From: Flagellimonas allohymeniacidonis
Lineage (GTDB): Bacteria; Bacteroidota; Bacteroidia; Flavobacteriales; Flavobacteriaceae
DNA length: 64,000 nucleotides
Reading direction: 5' to 3'
NCBI RefSeq assembly: GCF_004296335.1
Contig: NZ_SGIU01000002.1
Span: 1,501,882-1,565,881, forward strand
Part shown: in pieces, positions 42,373 through 52,648 of the stretch
Layout: each line of letters starts with the position of its first letter
How positions within the stretch are numbered: position 1 is the first letter of the stretch
Position numbers and translations under genes: made by a program
Notes under the pieces: model-generated
Databases searched by the model: none
What the model saw: the letters and a program-made list of their open reading frames with translations, nothing else
Told to the model about the DNA's origin: nothing

Positions 42373-44481
42373 ATGAAAAGGAATTTCACCCTCGCACTTT
42401 TGGTAATTCTTGTTGCCGTAGCTTCTTGCAGTTTTACCAATAAGTCTTTTGAAAATGATGATAAGGATAAACTGCTTTTGGATTTGATCACCTACGTTTT
42501 GGAGCGCGGGCACTACGAACCAAAAAATTTGAACGATAACTTCTCTTCCAATGTTTTTGATGACTTCATTGACGTTGTTGATCCAACGAAAAGATATTTT
42601 CTGGAAAGCGATATTAGGGATTTTGAGAAATACAGATTTCAAATTGATGACGAAATCAAGAATACCGACATTACTTTCTTCAATATCGTATATCAGCGTT
42701 TGATGAAAAGAATGTCCGAGGCGGAAGGTATTTATAAAGAAATTCTGGAAGAGCCCTTCGATTATTCCATCCAAGAGACCATAAACATCGACTACAAAGA
42801 GCAGGAGTTTGCTGCGAGCAAAAAACAGCTTAAGGAACGTTGGAGAAAGCAATTAAAGTACAACACCTTGGGGGTATATGATAATAAGCTTTCTGAAAAT
42901 GAAGAAGGAATTTCTAAAGACCAGCTGGAGGCCGAAGCGCGGGAAACCACAGAAAATACACTAAACGACTTTTTTGATTTCATTGGCGATTTAGAGCGTA
43001 AGGATTGGTTTGTACAATACATCAACACCATTGTGGATGAGTTTGATCCACATACGTTTTATTTTGCTCCAGATGACAAGGAGAAATTTGACATAGGAAT
43101 GTCTGGGAAGTTTGAAGGTATAGGGGCGCGACTTCAAAAGAGGCCAGAAGGGGCAAAAGTGGTGGAAATCATTTCTGGTGGGCCGGTTTGGAGAGAACAA
43201 AGCTTGGAAGTGGGAGATGAAATTTTGAAAGTTGGCCAACAAGGTGAAGAAGCCATCGATATTGTAGGTATGCGATTGGATGATGCCATTAAGCTGATCA
43301 AAGGCCCAAAAGGGACCATAGTTGACCTAACTGTCAGAAAAGTAGATGGTACCGTTCAAGAAGTATCCATAAAAAGAGACGTCGTGGTTCTTGAAGAGTC
43401 TTATGCGAAGTCTGCAACCGTTAAAGATGAGGGTAATAAGTATGGTCTTATCAATCTTCCTAAATTCTATGTGGATTTTGAAGATTATACCGAAAGAAAT
43501 GCAGCCACTGATGTGGCAAAAGAAGTAGAAAGACTGAAGCAAGAGGGTGTTGAGGGCATCATTCTTGACTTGAGGGACAACGGTGGTGGATCTTTAAAAA
43601 CTGTTGTGGATATGGCTGGATTGTTCATCAAAGAAGGTCCTATCGTTCAGGTAAGGTCTTCCGGACAACGAAAAGAAGTTCATGAAGATAAGGACGAGCG
43701 CATTCAATGGGATGGGCCATTGGTAATCTTGGTAAATGAACTTTCAGCTTCAGCTTCAGAAATTTTGGCAGCAGCCATGCAGGATTATAAAAGAGCCGTT
43801 GTAATCGGTAGCAAGCAAACCTTTGGAAAAGGGACTGTTCAAAATGTCATTCCATTGGATAATATTGTAAGAAGCAACGAGCATGGTGATTTGGGCGCCA
43901 TTAAATTGACGACTCAAAAGTTTTATAGAATCAACGGAGGCTCTACCCAGTTGGAAGGGGTAAAAAGCGATATCGTGGTCCCAGACAGATACAGCTATAT
44001 CGATTTGGGCGAGCGAGATCAATCCAATCCTCTGGGATGGGACAAAATATCAGCTGCGGACTATAAGGTTTGGGATGGTTATATTGATTTTGAGACTACT
44101 ATTGAGAATAGCAAGAAGCGAATGGCCGACAATCCACAAATAAAGCTTATTGAAGAAAACGCCAAATGGCTAAAGGAGCAGCAAGGAGAGACTGTTGTGT
44201 CATTAAACTATGATGCGTACAAAAGAGAGGAACAGAAAGCCAAGGAAAAATCAGAGTATTTCAAAAGTCTTAGGGAATATGATTCCCAGTTGACCTTTGA
44301 GTCCCTAAAATATGAGACTGAACTTTTCACAAAAGACTCAGTGCTTCGTGAGAAAAGGGATAGATGGCATAAGAACCTCGCCAAAGACATTTACGTTGAG
44401 GAAGCCATCAATGTGTTGAAGGACCTTAAACTGAACAATATTAAAAGCTCTCAACGCAGATTGGCCAGCGTTAAAGGCTGA
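42373..44481 (+). CDS. C-terminal processing (tail-specific) protease
   Basis: A protein of 702 residues from the ATG at 42373, which leads into a lipobox (VILVAVASCSF). It has a long N-terminal helical domain, a PDZ domain at about 235-320 (KFEGIGARLQ) and an S41 catalytic core with the S/K dyad S460 (ELSASASE) and K486 (TFGKGTVQ). The spacing is one residue longer than in E. coli Prc. The C-terminal DUF3340-like part follows. It trims or degrades periplasmic proteins by their C-termini. Confidence 0.9.
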   Translation: MKRNFTLALLVILVAVASCSFTNKSFENDDKDKLLLDLITYVLERGHYEPKNLNDNFSSNVFDDFIDVVDPTKRYFLESDIRDFEKYRFQIDDEIKNTDITFFNIVYQRLMKRMSEAEGIYKEILEEPFDYSIQETINIDYKEQEFAASKKQLKERWRKQLKYNTLGVYDNKLSENEEGISKDQLEAEARETTENTLNDFFDFIGDLERKDWFVQYINTIVDEFDPHTFYFAPDDKEKFDIGMSGKFEGIGARLQKRPEGAKVVEIISGGPVWREQSLEVGDEILKVGQQGEEAIDIVGMRLDDAIKLIKGPKGTIVDLTVRKVDGTVQEVSIKRDVVVLEESYAKSATVKDEGNKYGLINLPKFYVDFEDYTERNAATDVAKEVERLKQEGVEGIILDLRDNGGGSLKTVVDMAGLFIKEGPIVQVRSSGQRKEVHEDKDERIQWDGPLVILVNELSASASEILAAAMQDYKRAVVIGSKQTFGKGTVQNVIPLDNIVRSNEHGDLGAIKLTTQKFYRINGGSTQLEGVKSDIVVPDRYSYIDLGERDQSNPLGWDKISAADYKVWDGYIDFETTIENSKKRMADNPQIKLIEENAKWLKEQQGETVVSLNYDAYKREEQKAKEKSEYFKSLREYDSQLTFESLKYETELFTKDSVLREKRDRWHKNLAKDIYVEEAINVLKDLKLNNIKSSQRRLASVKG

Positions 44482-44503
44482 TCCCCAAGAAAACATTTTT
44501 ATA

Positions 44504-44534
44504 AAAACCGGCTTCTTCGAGGTCGGTTTTTTTT
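44504..44534 (+). terminator. Intrinsic terminator after the processing protease
   Basis: A 12-bp stem with two G-U pairs (44504-44515 with 44519-44530), a TTC loop and an eight-T run at 44527-44534. Confidence 0.8.
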
Positions 44535-44564
44535 GTTTCCCAAGTTTTTGCAATTTTATCGCGA

Positions 44565-45365
44565 ATGAAGCGCAAAACAATTTATACCGTTCTGATCATC
44601 ATCTGTATCATAGGTTTTTGGCTATTCGAGAATTTCTACACACCGGCCAATTATTCAAAACAGGGCAACAAAAATATCACAGCTCCATTGGATGCGGTTT
44701 GGTTGCCCAGCAGCACCTATGGTGATATTGTATCCCACGAATTCTTCATGTTATCATACAATGAACCTTATGAGCAGGCTGAATGGGTTGCCTACCCTTT
44801 AAAGAAATCCCATTTAACTTACGATGACCGTGAAAGGCCCTATTTCATTGAGGATCCCAAGGTGAAGTCCAAATCGGCGGATTGGAGAAATTATCGAGGT
44901 TCTGGGTATGACAGGGGGCACCTATGTCCTGCTGGTGACCGAAGGTTTTCTGAATATGCCTATAACGAGACCTTTTATACAAGCAACATCAGTCCGCAGG
45001 ATAGAGAGTTTAACGCCGGTATTTGGAATCGGCTTGAACAAAGAACCAGATATTGGTGCAAAAAGTACGGTGATTTGATTGTCATTACTGGAGGCGTTTT
45101 AAGACCGGGTTTGGAGGAAATTGGGGAAGAGGATGTGGATGTTCCAGACGCTTTTTATAAAATAATCATCAAAAAAAGGAAGGGATCCCCTGAAATACTT
45201 TCCTTTTTGATTCCCAACTGGGAAAGCAACCAACCCCTTCAAAACTTTTTGATTTCCATTGATAAATTGGAAGAAAAAACGGGCTTGAACTTTTTTGAGA
45301 AACAAAGCGAGGATTGGCAACAAGAAGTTGAGTCGACCGTCGATACCTCAGGGTGGAGTTTCTAG
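44565..45365 (+). CDS. DNA/RNA non-specific endonuclease
   Basis: A 266-residue nuclease of the DRGH family, anchored or exported by the hydrophobic segment at about residues 6-22. The catalytic motif is DRGHLCPAGDRR with H119, and the metal-binding Asn is in the YTSNISPQ block; NAGIWNRLE completes the signature. It degrades DNA and RNA outside the cytoplasm, for nutrient use or defence. The gene ends on a CTAG shared with the convergent rodA stop. Confidence 0.9.
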   Translation: MKRKTIYTVLIIICIIGFWLFENFYTPANYSKQGNKNITAPLDAVWLPSSTYGDIVSHEFFMLSYNEPYEQAEWVAYPLKKSHLTYDDRERPYFIEDPKVKSKSADWRNYRGSGYDRGHLCPAGDRRFSEYAYNETFYTSNISPQDREFNAGIWNRLEQRTRYWCKKYGDLIVITGGVLRPGLEEIGEEDVDVPDAFYKIIIKKRKGSPEILSFLIPNWESNQPLQNFLISIDKLEEKTGLNFFEKQSEDWQQEVESTVDTSGWSF

Positions 45366-46645
45366 AGGCCATCGCGCAATCGATTCGAATCCAGCTTCAA
45401 AAAGACAAACAACAGCAAGGTAAAAAAGAGCAGCCCCGAGCCACCATAACTAAAAAAGGGCAAGGGCACCCCAATGGTCGGGAGCAGACCAATCACCATT
45501 CCAATGTTAATGAAATAGTGAATCAGCAAGATGGAAATTACCCCATAGCCGTACATTCGGCTAAAATCACTTTTTTGTCGCTCCGCCACATGGATCAACC
45601 GTAAAAAGAAAACCGAGAATATGACAATCACCAGTGTGGTTCCCAGAAATCCCCATTCTTCACCGACCGAACTAAAAATGTAATCCGTGTGTTGTTCTGG
45701 AACAAAATCCCCTTTGGTACGTGTGCCTTCTAAAAAGCCTTTTCCAAAAAAACCTCCTGATTCAATAGCTTTTTCGGATTGATAGGTATTGTACCCTATA
45801 GTTTTGCGAATTTCTTCTAGTTTTTTCTCATCCTTTTCCAAACTCAACCAAAGCGCAAAGCGGTCTCTGTGTCTTTGCTCGAAGACATTTTCAAAAACGA
45901 AATTAACTGAAAGCGAAAATAAAATTGAAACAACAATCGCGGCACTAAAAGGGAGCAATGGAATCTTGGCAGACTTCTTTTTGAAAACGAAAATGAGCAC
46001 CGTGATGATTCCCAAGGCAATGCCTATCCATACTGTGCCAAACATTAAAGTGGTAGCGAATAGGACAATGGCCACCAACAAGATAACCAAATAGTACAGC
46101 GGAAACCCTTCCCGAAAAAGAACAAAAAACAGAGAAAAATAAATCAGGGAGCTTCCAGGATCGGGCTGGGGTAAAATCAAAAGGGCTGGAAGCAGAATGA
46201 TGAGAACAGCATACAGTTGGTGCTTTCTGTTTTTAATATCGGTTTGAATATCGCTGAGATATTTGGCCAAAGCCAGCGCTGTGGTCACTTTGGCAAGCTC
46301 AGATGGCTGAAGGTTGAAAAAGCCCAGATCATACCAAGATGTAGCTCCAGCTATAGTCTTTCCAAAGGCAAAAAGGCCAATGAGCAAAACAAGGGAAGCA
46401 AGATAAAAAATGGGAGCAAAGCGTTCAAAAAAGCTGGTTTCCACAAATAAGACCATAACAATGACAAAGAAAGACAGAACAATAAAAAAGAGCTGCTTGC
46501 CGTATAAGGTCGAGAAATCAAACAAAGAGAGGTCGGGGTCGGTCAACGTAGTGGAATAGATATTTATCCACCCAATGAAGACCAAGAGGGAATATAAAAA
46601 AACAGTAAGCCAATCAATCCTTCTAACCAGTCCTCTACCAGACAT
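45362..46645 (-). CDS. rodA: Rod-shape protein RodA (SEDS glycosyltransferase)
   Basis: A 427-residue, roughly ten-span SEDS protein that polymerises peptidoglycan strands in the elongasome. It has the family's YDLGFFNLQPSELAKV block and the late TIGVPLPFFSYGGSG block. It overlaps the pbp2 gene by 11 bases and is the last of mreB-mreC-mreD-mrdA-rodA. Confidence 0.95.
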   Translation of the reverse strand: MSGRGLVRRIDWLTVFLYSLLVFIGWINIYSTTLTDPDLSLFDFSTLYGKQLFFIVLSFFVIVMVLFVETSFFERFAPIFYLASLVLLIGLFAFGKTIAGATSWYDLGFFNLQPSELAKVTTALALAKYLSDIQTDIKNRKHQLYAVLIILLPALLILPQPDPGSSLIYFSLFFVLFREGFPLYYLVILLVAIVLFATTLMFGTVWIGIALGIITVLIFVFKKKSAKIPLLPFSAAIVVSILFSLSVNFVFENVFEQRHRDRFALWLSLEKDEKKLEEIRKTIGYNTYQSEKAIESGGFFGKGFLEGTRTKGDFVPEQHTDYIFSSVGEEWGFLGTTLVIVIFSVFFLRLIHVAERQKSDFSRMYGYGVISILLIHYFINIGMVIGLLPTIGVPLPFFSYGGSGLLFFTLLLFVFLKLDSNRLRDGL

Positions 46646-48503
46646 ATTCGTTTATCTTGAAGGGTTCCCCGCTGTAGGGTTTTGCATATTCGTGTTCCAA
46701 GGTCTTATCAAGCATACGTTTTTCCAAATCTGTTCTAGTGATTTCACCCTTGATATATTTTTCAATCAACAAAGAAGCGATATGGCCCGCATATCGCGCC
46801 CCGTAATATCCATTTTCAATATAGACTGCAATAGCAATTTTAGGATTTTCCACAGGAGCAAAAGCCACAAAAACGGAATGGTCCGTGAGTTGCATGCGTT
46901 CCCCATTGATACGGACAAAGTTCTCCACGGTACCTGTTTTTCCAGCAATCTCCACATCAGGAATACGAAGCCAGCGGGCTGTTCCATATTTGTAAACATT
47001 GGCCATCCCTTTAACAACCGGTTCAAAATGTTGTCTGTCGATTGTGGTGTAACGGGGTTCTGTAAACCGTGGGTCGATTCCCCCATTACCTCCAATACTT
47101 TTTATTACATGAGGTGTATAAAAGTATCCCCGGTTCGCTATGGCAGCTGTCATATTGGCTAATTGCAAGGGTGTGGCCGCCACTTCTCCCTGACCAATGG
47201 AATTTGAAATGATAAACGAGGAAGACCATCTATTGTCCCCATAGGCTTTGTCGTAATAGGCCTTTCCGGGAATACGTCCCGGTCTTCCTGTAGGAAGGTC
47301 TGTTCCTAAATAACCTCCCAATCCGAAGCTCTTCATGTGCTTTTCCCAAACATCCATGCCTTCATCCGTAGTGGTGTATTTGCCATATATTTTTCGGAAG
47401 GTTCCTGCAAAATAGGCGTTGCAAGATTGAAAAATTCCAGAGTTCATATCGCGTACACCTCCTCCACAATGGCAGCCTCTTTTTGTGTTGCCCACGTAGA
47501 AACCGTTATAACAGGTGAATTTGGTTGACGGTTCTATTACGCCTTCCTGAAGGGCCACAAGGGCATTTAACGTTTTAAATGGTGAACCTGGAGAAGGCTC
47601 GGCCAGTATCGAACGATCCCAAGTAGGTTTGGAAATGGTATCGTAATGGAGCTTGGTGTAATTTTTAGAACGCTCGCGACCCACTAACTTGGCAGGATCA
47701 TAGGTAGGTCCGGAAATCATGGCCAAAATCTCACCGCTTTTAGGTTCGATAGCTACAATTCCACCTCTTTTTCCATGCATAAGGCGCTCGCCGTACTCCT
47801 GCAACTTTTTATCTAAAGTTATCAGGATTTCTTTCCCTTGTTTAGGGAGGGTATCCAGCTTACCACTCTTATAGGGGCCTATATCCCGATTGAACCGGTC
47901 CTTTTGAATGTACTGTATCCCCTTCCTTCCTCTCAGAACTTCCTCATATTGTTTTTCAATACCCGTTCGACCTTTAAGCTCCCCAGCCACATAGTAGGGA
48001 TTGTTTCGCAAGTCGTTTTCGTTTACCTCACTGATATATCCTAAAACATTGGCGGCACTATTAGTTGTGTAGTACCTCAATGATCTTTTTTGGATATAGA
48101 AGCCCTCAAAATGACGCATTTTTTCTTGGAGACGGGCGTAATCCTCCTTGGAGAGTTGCGGCACCAATACCGAGGGTAGTCGGGGTGAATAAATTCGGGC
48201 CTTTCTCATTTTGGCAATGAAATCCGTCTTTTCAACGCCCAAAAGTTTGCAGAACTCCAAAGTATCCAAAGGCTTTACCTCCCGGGGAATGACCATGACG
48301 TCATAAGCAGGTTGATTACCCACCATAAGCTCTCCATTTCGGTCGTAAATATATCCACGTTCCGGATAGTCATATATGGCTTTAATGGCTGGATCTTCCA
48401 GGGTTTGGTCAGGCGAAAAGCTAAAAAGCTGTAGATAGGATAAGCGGCCTATAAAGGTGAAGCCTATTAGTACCACTATGGAGGAGAGTAAGAATTTTTT
48501 CAT
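46635..48503 (-). CDS. mrdA: Penicillin-binding protein 2
   Basis: A 622-residue class B PBP with an N-terminal membrane anchor, a dimerisation domain and a transpeptidase domain. The three active-site motifs are SPFK (S307, K310), SCN (S360) and KTG (K522). It crosslinks peptidoglycan during elongation, paired with RodA, which is encoded next. Confidence 0.95.
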   Translation of the reverse strand: MKKFLLSSIVVLIGFTFIGRLSYLQLFSFSPDQTLEDPAIKAIYDYPERGYIYDRNGELMVGNQPAYDVMVIPREVKPLDTLEFCKLLGVEKTDFIAKMRKARIYSPRLPSVLVPQLSKEDYARLQEKMRHFEGFYIQKRSLRYYTTNSAANVLGYISEVNENDLRNNPYYVAGELKGRTGIEKQYEEVLRGRKGIQYIQKDRFNRDIGPYKSGKLDTLPKQGKEILITLDKKLQEYGERLMHGKRGGIVAIEPKSGEILAMISGPTYDPAKLVGRERSKNYTKLHYDTISKPTWDRSILAEPSPGSPFKTLNALVALQEGVIEPSTKFTCYNGFYVGNTKRGCHCGGGVRDMNSGIFQSCNAYFAGTFRKIYGKYTTTDEGMDVWEKHMKSFGLGGYLGTDLPTGRPGRIPGKAYYDKAYGDNRWSSSFIISNSIGQGEVAATPLQLANMTAAIANRGYFYTPHVIKSIGGNGGIDPRFTEPRYTTIDRQHFEPVVKGMANVYKYGTARWLRIPDVEIAGKTGTVENFVRINGERMQLTDHSVFVAFAPVENPKIAIAVYIENGYYGARYAGHIASLLIEKYIKGEITRTDLEKRMLDKTLEHEYAKPYSGEPFKINEYVW

Positions 48504-48554
48504 TGTATTTACGATTCACTAACCCTGTATGAATTTAACGAATGAGTTCTGATT

Positions 48555-49061
48555 TTATTCGCTTTTTGGACTAAAAAGTGAACTGAACAAAGAACACAAG
48601 AATATGGTAACCAGAGAGGTGGCAAATATTTTCTTTAAAATTAGCAGTAAATGCGAAAAACTTAAAATTTCCAAGAAAAAGAATACCATTTGATGCACTA
48701 GCACCAATAAGGCCAAAAAAGTGAGTCGTTGCACCTTGGTTGTATTCTTAAAACTGAAGTTTTGAAATTCATAGTTGACCCCAAAGCAAAATCGCATGAT
48801 TAATGGTCTTGCATATGCCGCCGTCAAAGTGGCCAAAGCATGAAGGGCCAAAGTGTCGGAAAAAAGATCGATGATAAGACCCAATAAAAAGGCCGTCAAC
48901 ATGAAAACCCCACGATTTCCCTTTATGGGATACCAATACAGAAAAATCACGTAGACCATAGGATTGATGAACCCCATGAAGTTTAGGGTGTTAAAAATCA
49001 AAACTTGAGTCAAGACAAGTAATATGAACCTGAGGATATTTAAAAAAACCACACTATTCAT
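48555..49061 (-). CDS. mreD: Rod-shape protein MreD
   Basis: A 168-residue, five- to six-span membrane protein (GFINPMVYVIFLYWYPIKGN, LLGLIIDLFSDTLALHALAT). It links MreC with the elongation enzymes. It overlaps mreC by 8 bases. Confidence 0.9.
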   Translation of the reverse strand: MNSVVFLNILRFILLVLTQVLIFNTLNFMGFINPMVYVIFLYWYPIKGNRGVFMLTAFLLGLIIDLFSDTLALHALATLTAAYARPLIMRFCFGVNYEFQNFSFKNTTKVQRLTFLALLVLVHQMVFFFLEILSFSHLLLILKKIFATSLVTIFLCSLFSSLFSPKSE

Positions 49062-49869
49062 CCGTTGTCAATGCTTCTAATTCCCGAATTTCCGATTTGT
49101 TCCGATTTCTGATAATATAGATGTTTTTGACGTTGGCCATATCATTGAACAGTTCAACGTCAATATTGTAAAAGCTTTTGGAGGCGTTGAGATCATATTT
49201 TTTGATAACACCAATAGGGATGTTTTCCGGAAAAATACTCGACATAGCTCCTGTGACAATGGTATCGCCCACAACCAAAGGCACCAATCTGGGAATATCC
49301 ACTAGTTGAACTATAGTGTAATCCCGGGCATCCCAAACCAATGACCCGAAGTAATTGGTGTTTTTTATTTTGGCGTTGATGTTCGATTTGGTATTCAGCA
49401 AACTTTGAACCGTTGAGAAATTGGAAGAGGTATTTTCCACGATGCCCAGAATACCCCTTGTGGTGATGACCCCCATATCCTGTTCCAAACCATGGTTGGA
49501 TCCTTTATTAATGGTGAGGTAGTTTCTTGGGGAGGCAAAACTGTTTTTTACGATTCGGGCCTCGGTTACCTCAAAATCGATGCTGGCAGTGTCCAGCTGA
49601 ACCTTGTTTTCTTCATTCGCATTAAACAGAATACGCCGTAAACGTTCATTTTCCTTGACAAGTCTGTCATTTTCCTCTTGCAGTGAGAAATAGGAAGAAA
49701 CATCAGCCGCAGCGCCATAAATTTTTCCGGTGAGCCATTTGGATGAATTAAAGAATTTGGACTGGTGGTAGGAATGGGACCTTACCGTGATAATCAAAGA
49801 TATCAATGCCAGAAAGCTATATAAAAAAGCAGTTCTATAGCTTAATATGAAATTGATAATGCGCTGCAT
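49054..49869 (-). CDS. mreC: Rod-shape protein MreC
   Basis: A 271-residue bitopic protein: a membrane segment at about 11-28, a coiled coil at about 60-95 (EENDRLVKENERLRRILFN) and paired beta domains (ITRGILGIVENTSSNFSTVQ). It is the periplasmic scaffold of the elongasome. Confidence 0.95.
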   Translation of the reverse strand: MQRIINFILSYRTAFLYSFLALISLIITVRSHSYHQSKFFNSSKWLTGKIYGAAADVSSYFSLQEENDRLVKENERLRRILFNANEENKVQLDTASIDFEVTEARIVKNSFASPRNYLTINKGSNHGLEQDMGVITTRGILGIVENTSSNFSTVQSLLNTKSNINAKIKNTNYFGSLVWDARDYTIVQLVDIPRLVPLVVGDTIVTGAMSSIFPENIPIGVIKKYDLNASKSFYNIDVELFNDMANVKNIYIIRNRNKSEIRELEALTTDE

Positions 49870-49938
49870 TCAATCTGAAGATAAGTAAAATCCAATAGTT
49901 TAATAGCATCAAAGCAGGCTCGCAACGGTAAGATTGGG

Positions 49939-50967
49939 CTATTTAATCAAAATGCTCTTGTATCGCTCCAAATTTTTAAGGGCAATCCCTGTTCCACGTA
50001 CCACAGCTCGAAGTGGATCTTCCGCAATGTACACTGGCAAATCCGTTTTTTGGGAAAGCCTTCTGTCCAATCCTCGTAGCATCGAGCCACCTCCGGCCAA
50101 ATAAATTCCCGTATTGTAAATATCCGCCGCAAGTTCTGGAGGGGTTTGGGACAAAGTCTCCATAACCGCATCCTCTACTCGAAGAATACTTTTATCAAGC
50201 GCCTTGGCAATTTCACGGTATGATACATGTACCTGTTTTGGTTTCCCCGTAAGCAGATCACGACCTTGAATGGATTTGTCATCCGGTGGGGATTTCAAAT
50301 CTTCTGTAGCTGAACCAATTTCTATTTTAATGGCCTCGGCCGTACTTTCACCAACATATAAGTTGTGCTGGGTGCGCATATAATAAATGATATCATTGGT
50401 GAACACATCCCCTGCAATTTTCACTGATTTGTCGCAAACGATACCGCCCAACGCAATTACTGCGATTTCGGTGGTACCTCCACCAATATCCACAATCATG
50501 TTTCCTTTGGGCTGCATAATGTCCAATCCAATACCTATGGCTGCAGCCATAGGCTCGTGTATGAGATATACCTCTTTGCCATTCACACGTTCCGCGGATT
50601 CCCGAACCGCTCGCATCTCCACCTCGGTGATTCCCGAAGGAATACAGATTACCATGCGCAATGCAGGTGGGAACCACTTTTTCTTTAGGGCCGGAATGTT
50701 TTTGATGAACATATTGATCATCTTTTCCGAAGCATCAAAATCTGCAATTACCCCATCTTTCAATGGCCTGATGGTCTTGATGTTCTCATGGGTCTTTCCC
50801 TGCATCATATTGGCTTCCCTTCCTACCGCAATAATTTTACCCGATACCCGGTCCCTGGCCACTATGGACGGACTGTCCACGACCACTTTGTCCAAGTGAA
50901 TGATAAGAGTGTTTGCAGTTCCAAGGTCGATTGCAATTTCCTCGGTCATGAAATCAAAAAATCCCAT
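49939..50967 (-). CDS. mreB: Rod-shape actin homologue MreB
   Basis: A 342-residue actin-fold ATPase: phosphate-1 AIDLGTANTLI near the start, phosphate-2 IVDIGGGTTEIAVIALGG near residue 160, and adenosine loop YLAGGGSMLRGL near residue 290. It directs rod growth from beneath the inner membrane. It follows purH by 56 bases, the usual flavobacterial order, and heads the mre operon. Confidence 0.97.
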   Translation of the reverse strand: MGFFDFMTEEIAIDLGTANTLIIHLDKVVVDSPSIVARDRVSGKIIAVGREANMMQGKTHENIKTIRPLKDGVIADFDASEKMINMFIKNIPALKKKWFPPALRMVICIPSGITEVEMRAVRESAERVNGKEVYLIHEPMAAAIGIGLDIMQPKGNMIVDIGGGTTEIAVIALGGIVCDKSVKIAGDVFTNDIIYYMRTQHNLYVGESTAEAIKIEIGSATEDLKSPPDDKSIQGRDLLTGKPKQVHVSYREIAKALDKSILRVEDAVMETLSQTPPELAADIYNTGIYLAGGGSMLRGLDRRLSQKTDLPVYIAEDPLRAVVRGTGIALKNLERYKSILIK

Positions 50968-51023
50968 AAAAAAGCGTATGTTTTGTTTAAGTTAACGAAA
51001 AATTATCGGCTAATGTACTAAAA

Positions 51024-52556
51024 TTAATGCTTAAAATGCCGAGTCCCAGTCATTACCATAGATAGCCCATTTTCGTTACAATAATCCACACTCAATTGGT
51101 CCTTGATAGACCCTCCAGGTTGTATCACACTTTTGATGCCCGCTTTGTGCGCAATTTCCACACAATCTGGAAATGGGAAGAAAGCATCGCTCGCCATTAC
51201 CGCCCCATTGAGATCGAATTTAAAGGAGTTTGCTTTGTGAATAGCTTGATTTAGGGCATCGACTCTAGAGGTTTGACCGGTACCACTTGCACATAGCTGT
51301 TTGTTTTTGGCCAACACAATGGTGTTACTTTTGGTGTGCTTGCATAATTTGGAAGCAAAAAGTAAGTCTTCAATTTCCTGTGGGGCAGGCTGCTTTTCAG
51401 TAGCGGTTTGCAAGTCTTCCTCCGTATCGGTTTTGAAATCCTTGTCTTGGACCAAAACCCCGTTCAAACAAGTTCTAACCAAAGTGTCAGGCATTTCAAC
51501 CTCATTTTGGATCAAGATGATCCTGTTCTTTTTCCCTTTTAAAATGTCAAGAGCCTCGTCCGAGTAACTGGGTGCAATGACCACTTCACAGAACAGTTTG
51601 TGGATTTCTTCCGCAGTAGGTTCGTCAATGGGGGAGTTGGAAATTAAAATCCCCCCGAAGGCTGAAATAGGGTCTCCCGCCAGAGCATCGACATAGGCTT
51701 CCTTTATGGTGTTTCTTGTGGCAAGCCCACAGGCATTGTTATGTTTTAGGATGGCAAAGGTTGGAGCGTCGTTTTTGAACTCACTCATGAGGTTAACCGC
51801 GGCATCAACATCCAAAAGGTTATTGTAAGAAAGTTCCTTTCCATGCAATTTGGTGAACATCGCCTCGAAATCTCCAAAGAAAAATCCTTTTTGGTGCGGA
51901 TTTTCCCCATAACGCAAAACCTGACCTTTTTGCTCACTGATTTTTAAGACTGCCTGATCGTGATTTTGATTGAAATAGTTAAAAATGGCGGTGTCATAGT
52001 GTGAGGAAATATTGAAAGCCTTGGTGGCAAACTTCTTTCGTTCCTCAATGGAAGTGGTTCCGTTTCCGTTGGTAATCACATCAAGGAACTCGCCATAGTC
52101 CTCCATGGAGGAAACACAAAGCACATCTTTGTAGTTTTTGGCCGCTGCCCTGATCAAGGAAATGCCGCCAATGTCAATTTTTTCGATAATGTCCTGTTCT
52201 GAAGCTCCGCTTGCCACTGTTTTTTCGAAAGGATATAGATCGACGATGACAATATCCAGCTGTGGAATTTCGAATTCCTGCATTTGGGCCACATCACCTT
52301 CGTGCTCTTGCCGATTTAAGATTCCACCAAAAATTTTGGGATGTAGCGTTTTTACTCTTCCGCCAAGAATTGAGGGATAATCCGTGACTTCTTCAACTGG
52401 AATTACGTTTAGCCCTAAATCTCGAATAAATTTTTCGGTTCCCCCGGTAGAGTATAGGGTCACCCCAAGCTCATCGAGCTTTCTTACGATGGGTTCCAAA
52501 CCATCTTTATGAAATACAGAAATTAAGGCGCTGGAAGCTTTTTTGGCAGTGTTCAT
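51024..52556 (-). CDS. purH: Bifunctional AICAR transformylase / IMP cyclohydrolase
   Basis: A 510-residue enzyme that catalyses the last two steps of IMP synthesis. It has the N-terminal cyclohydrolase domain (STGGTEKFIRDLG, GRVKTLHPKIFGGIL) and the C-terminal transformylase (LRYGENPHQKGFF, KHNNACGLATR, ASDAFFPFPD). It lies upstream of mreB on the same strand. Confidence 0.95.
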   Translation of the reverse strand: MNTAKKASSALISVFHKDGLEPIVRKLDELGVTLYSTGGTEKFIRDLGLNVIPVEEVTDYPSILGGRVKTLHPKIFGGILNRQEHEGDVAQMQEFEIPQLDIVIVDLYPFEKTVASGASEQDIIEKIDIGGISLIRAAAKNYKDVLCVSSMEDYGEFLDVITNGNGTTSIEERKKFATKAFNISSHYDTAIFNYFNQNHDQAVLKISEQKGQVLRYGENPHQKGFFFGDFEAMFTKLHGKELSYNNLLDVDAAVNLMSEFKNDAPTFAILKHNNACGLATRNTIKEAYVDALAGDPISAFGGILISNSPIDEPTAEEIHKLFCEVVIAPSYSDEALDILKGKKNRIILIQNEVEMPDTLVRTCLNGVLVQDKDFKTDTEEDLQTATEKQPAPQEIEDLLFASKLCKHTKSNTIVLAKNKQLCASGTGQTSRVDALNQAIHKANSFKFDLNGAVMASDAFFPFPDCVEIAHKAGIKSVIQPGGSIKDQLSVDYCNENGLSMVMTGTRHFKH

Positions 52557-52648
52557 CTTTGTGTCTTAAAAATCAATTTCTTAAGCACACAAAAGTAAAT
52601 TTTTTGTTAGTTAATTCTTTATGGGTTATCAACAAAATGGAGAGAGTT

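Noticed and set aside
42364..42852. A 162-codon minus-strand open frame opposite the processing protease
   Set aside because: Hydrophobic shadow of a well supported gene; no family or operon context.
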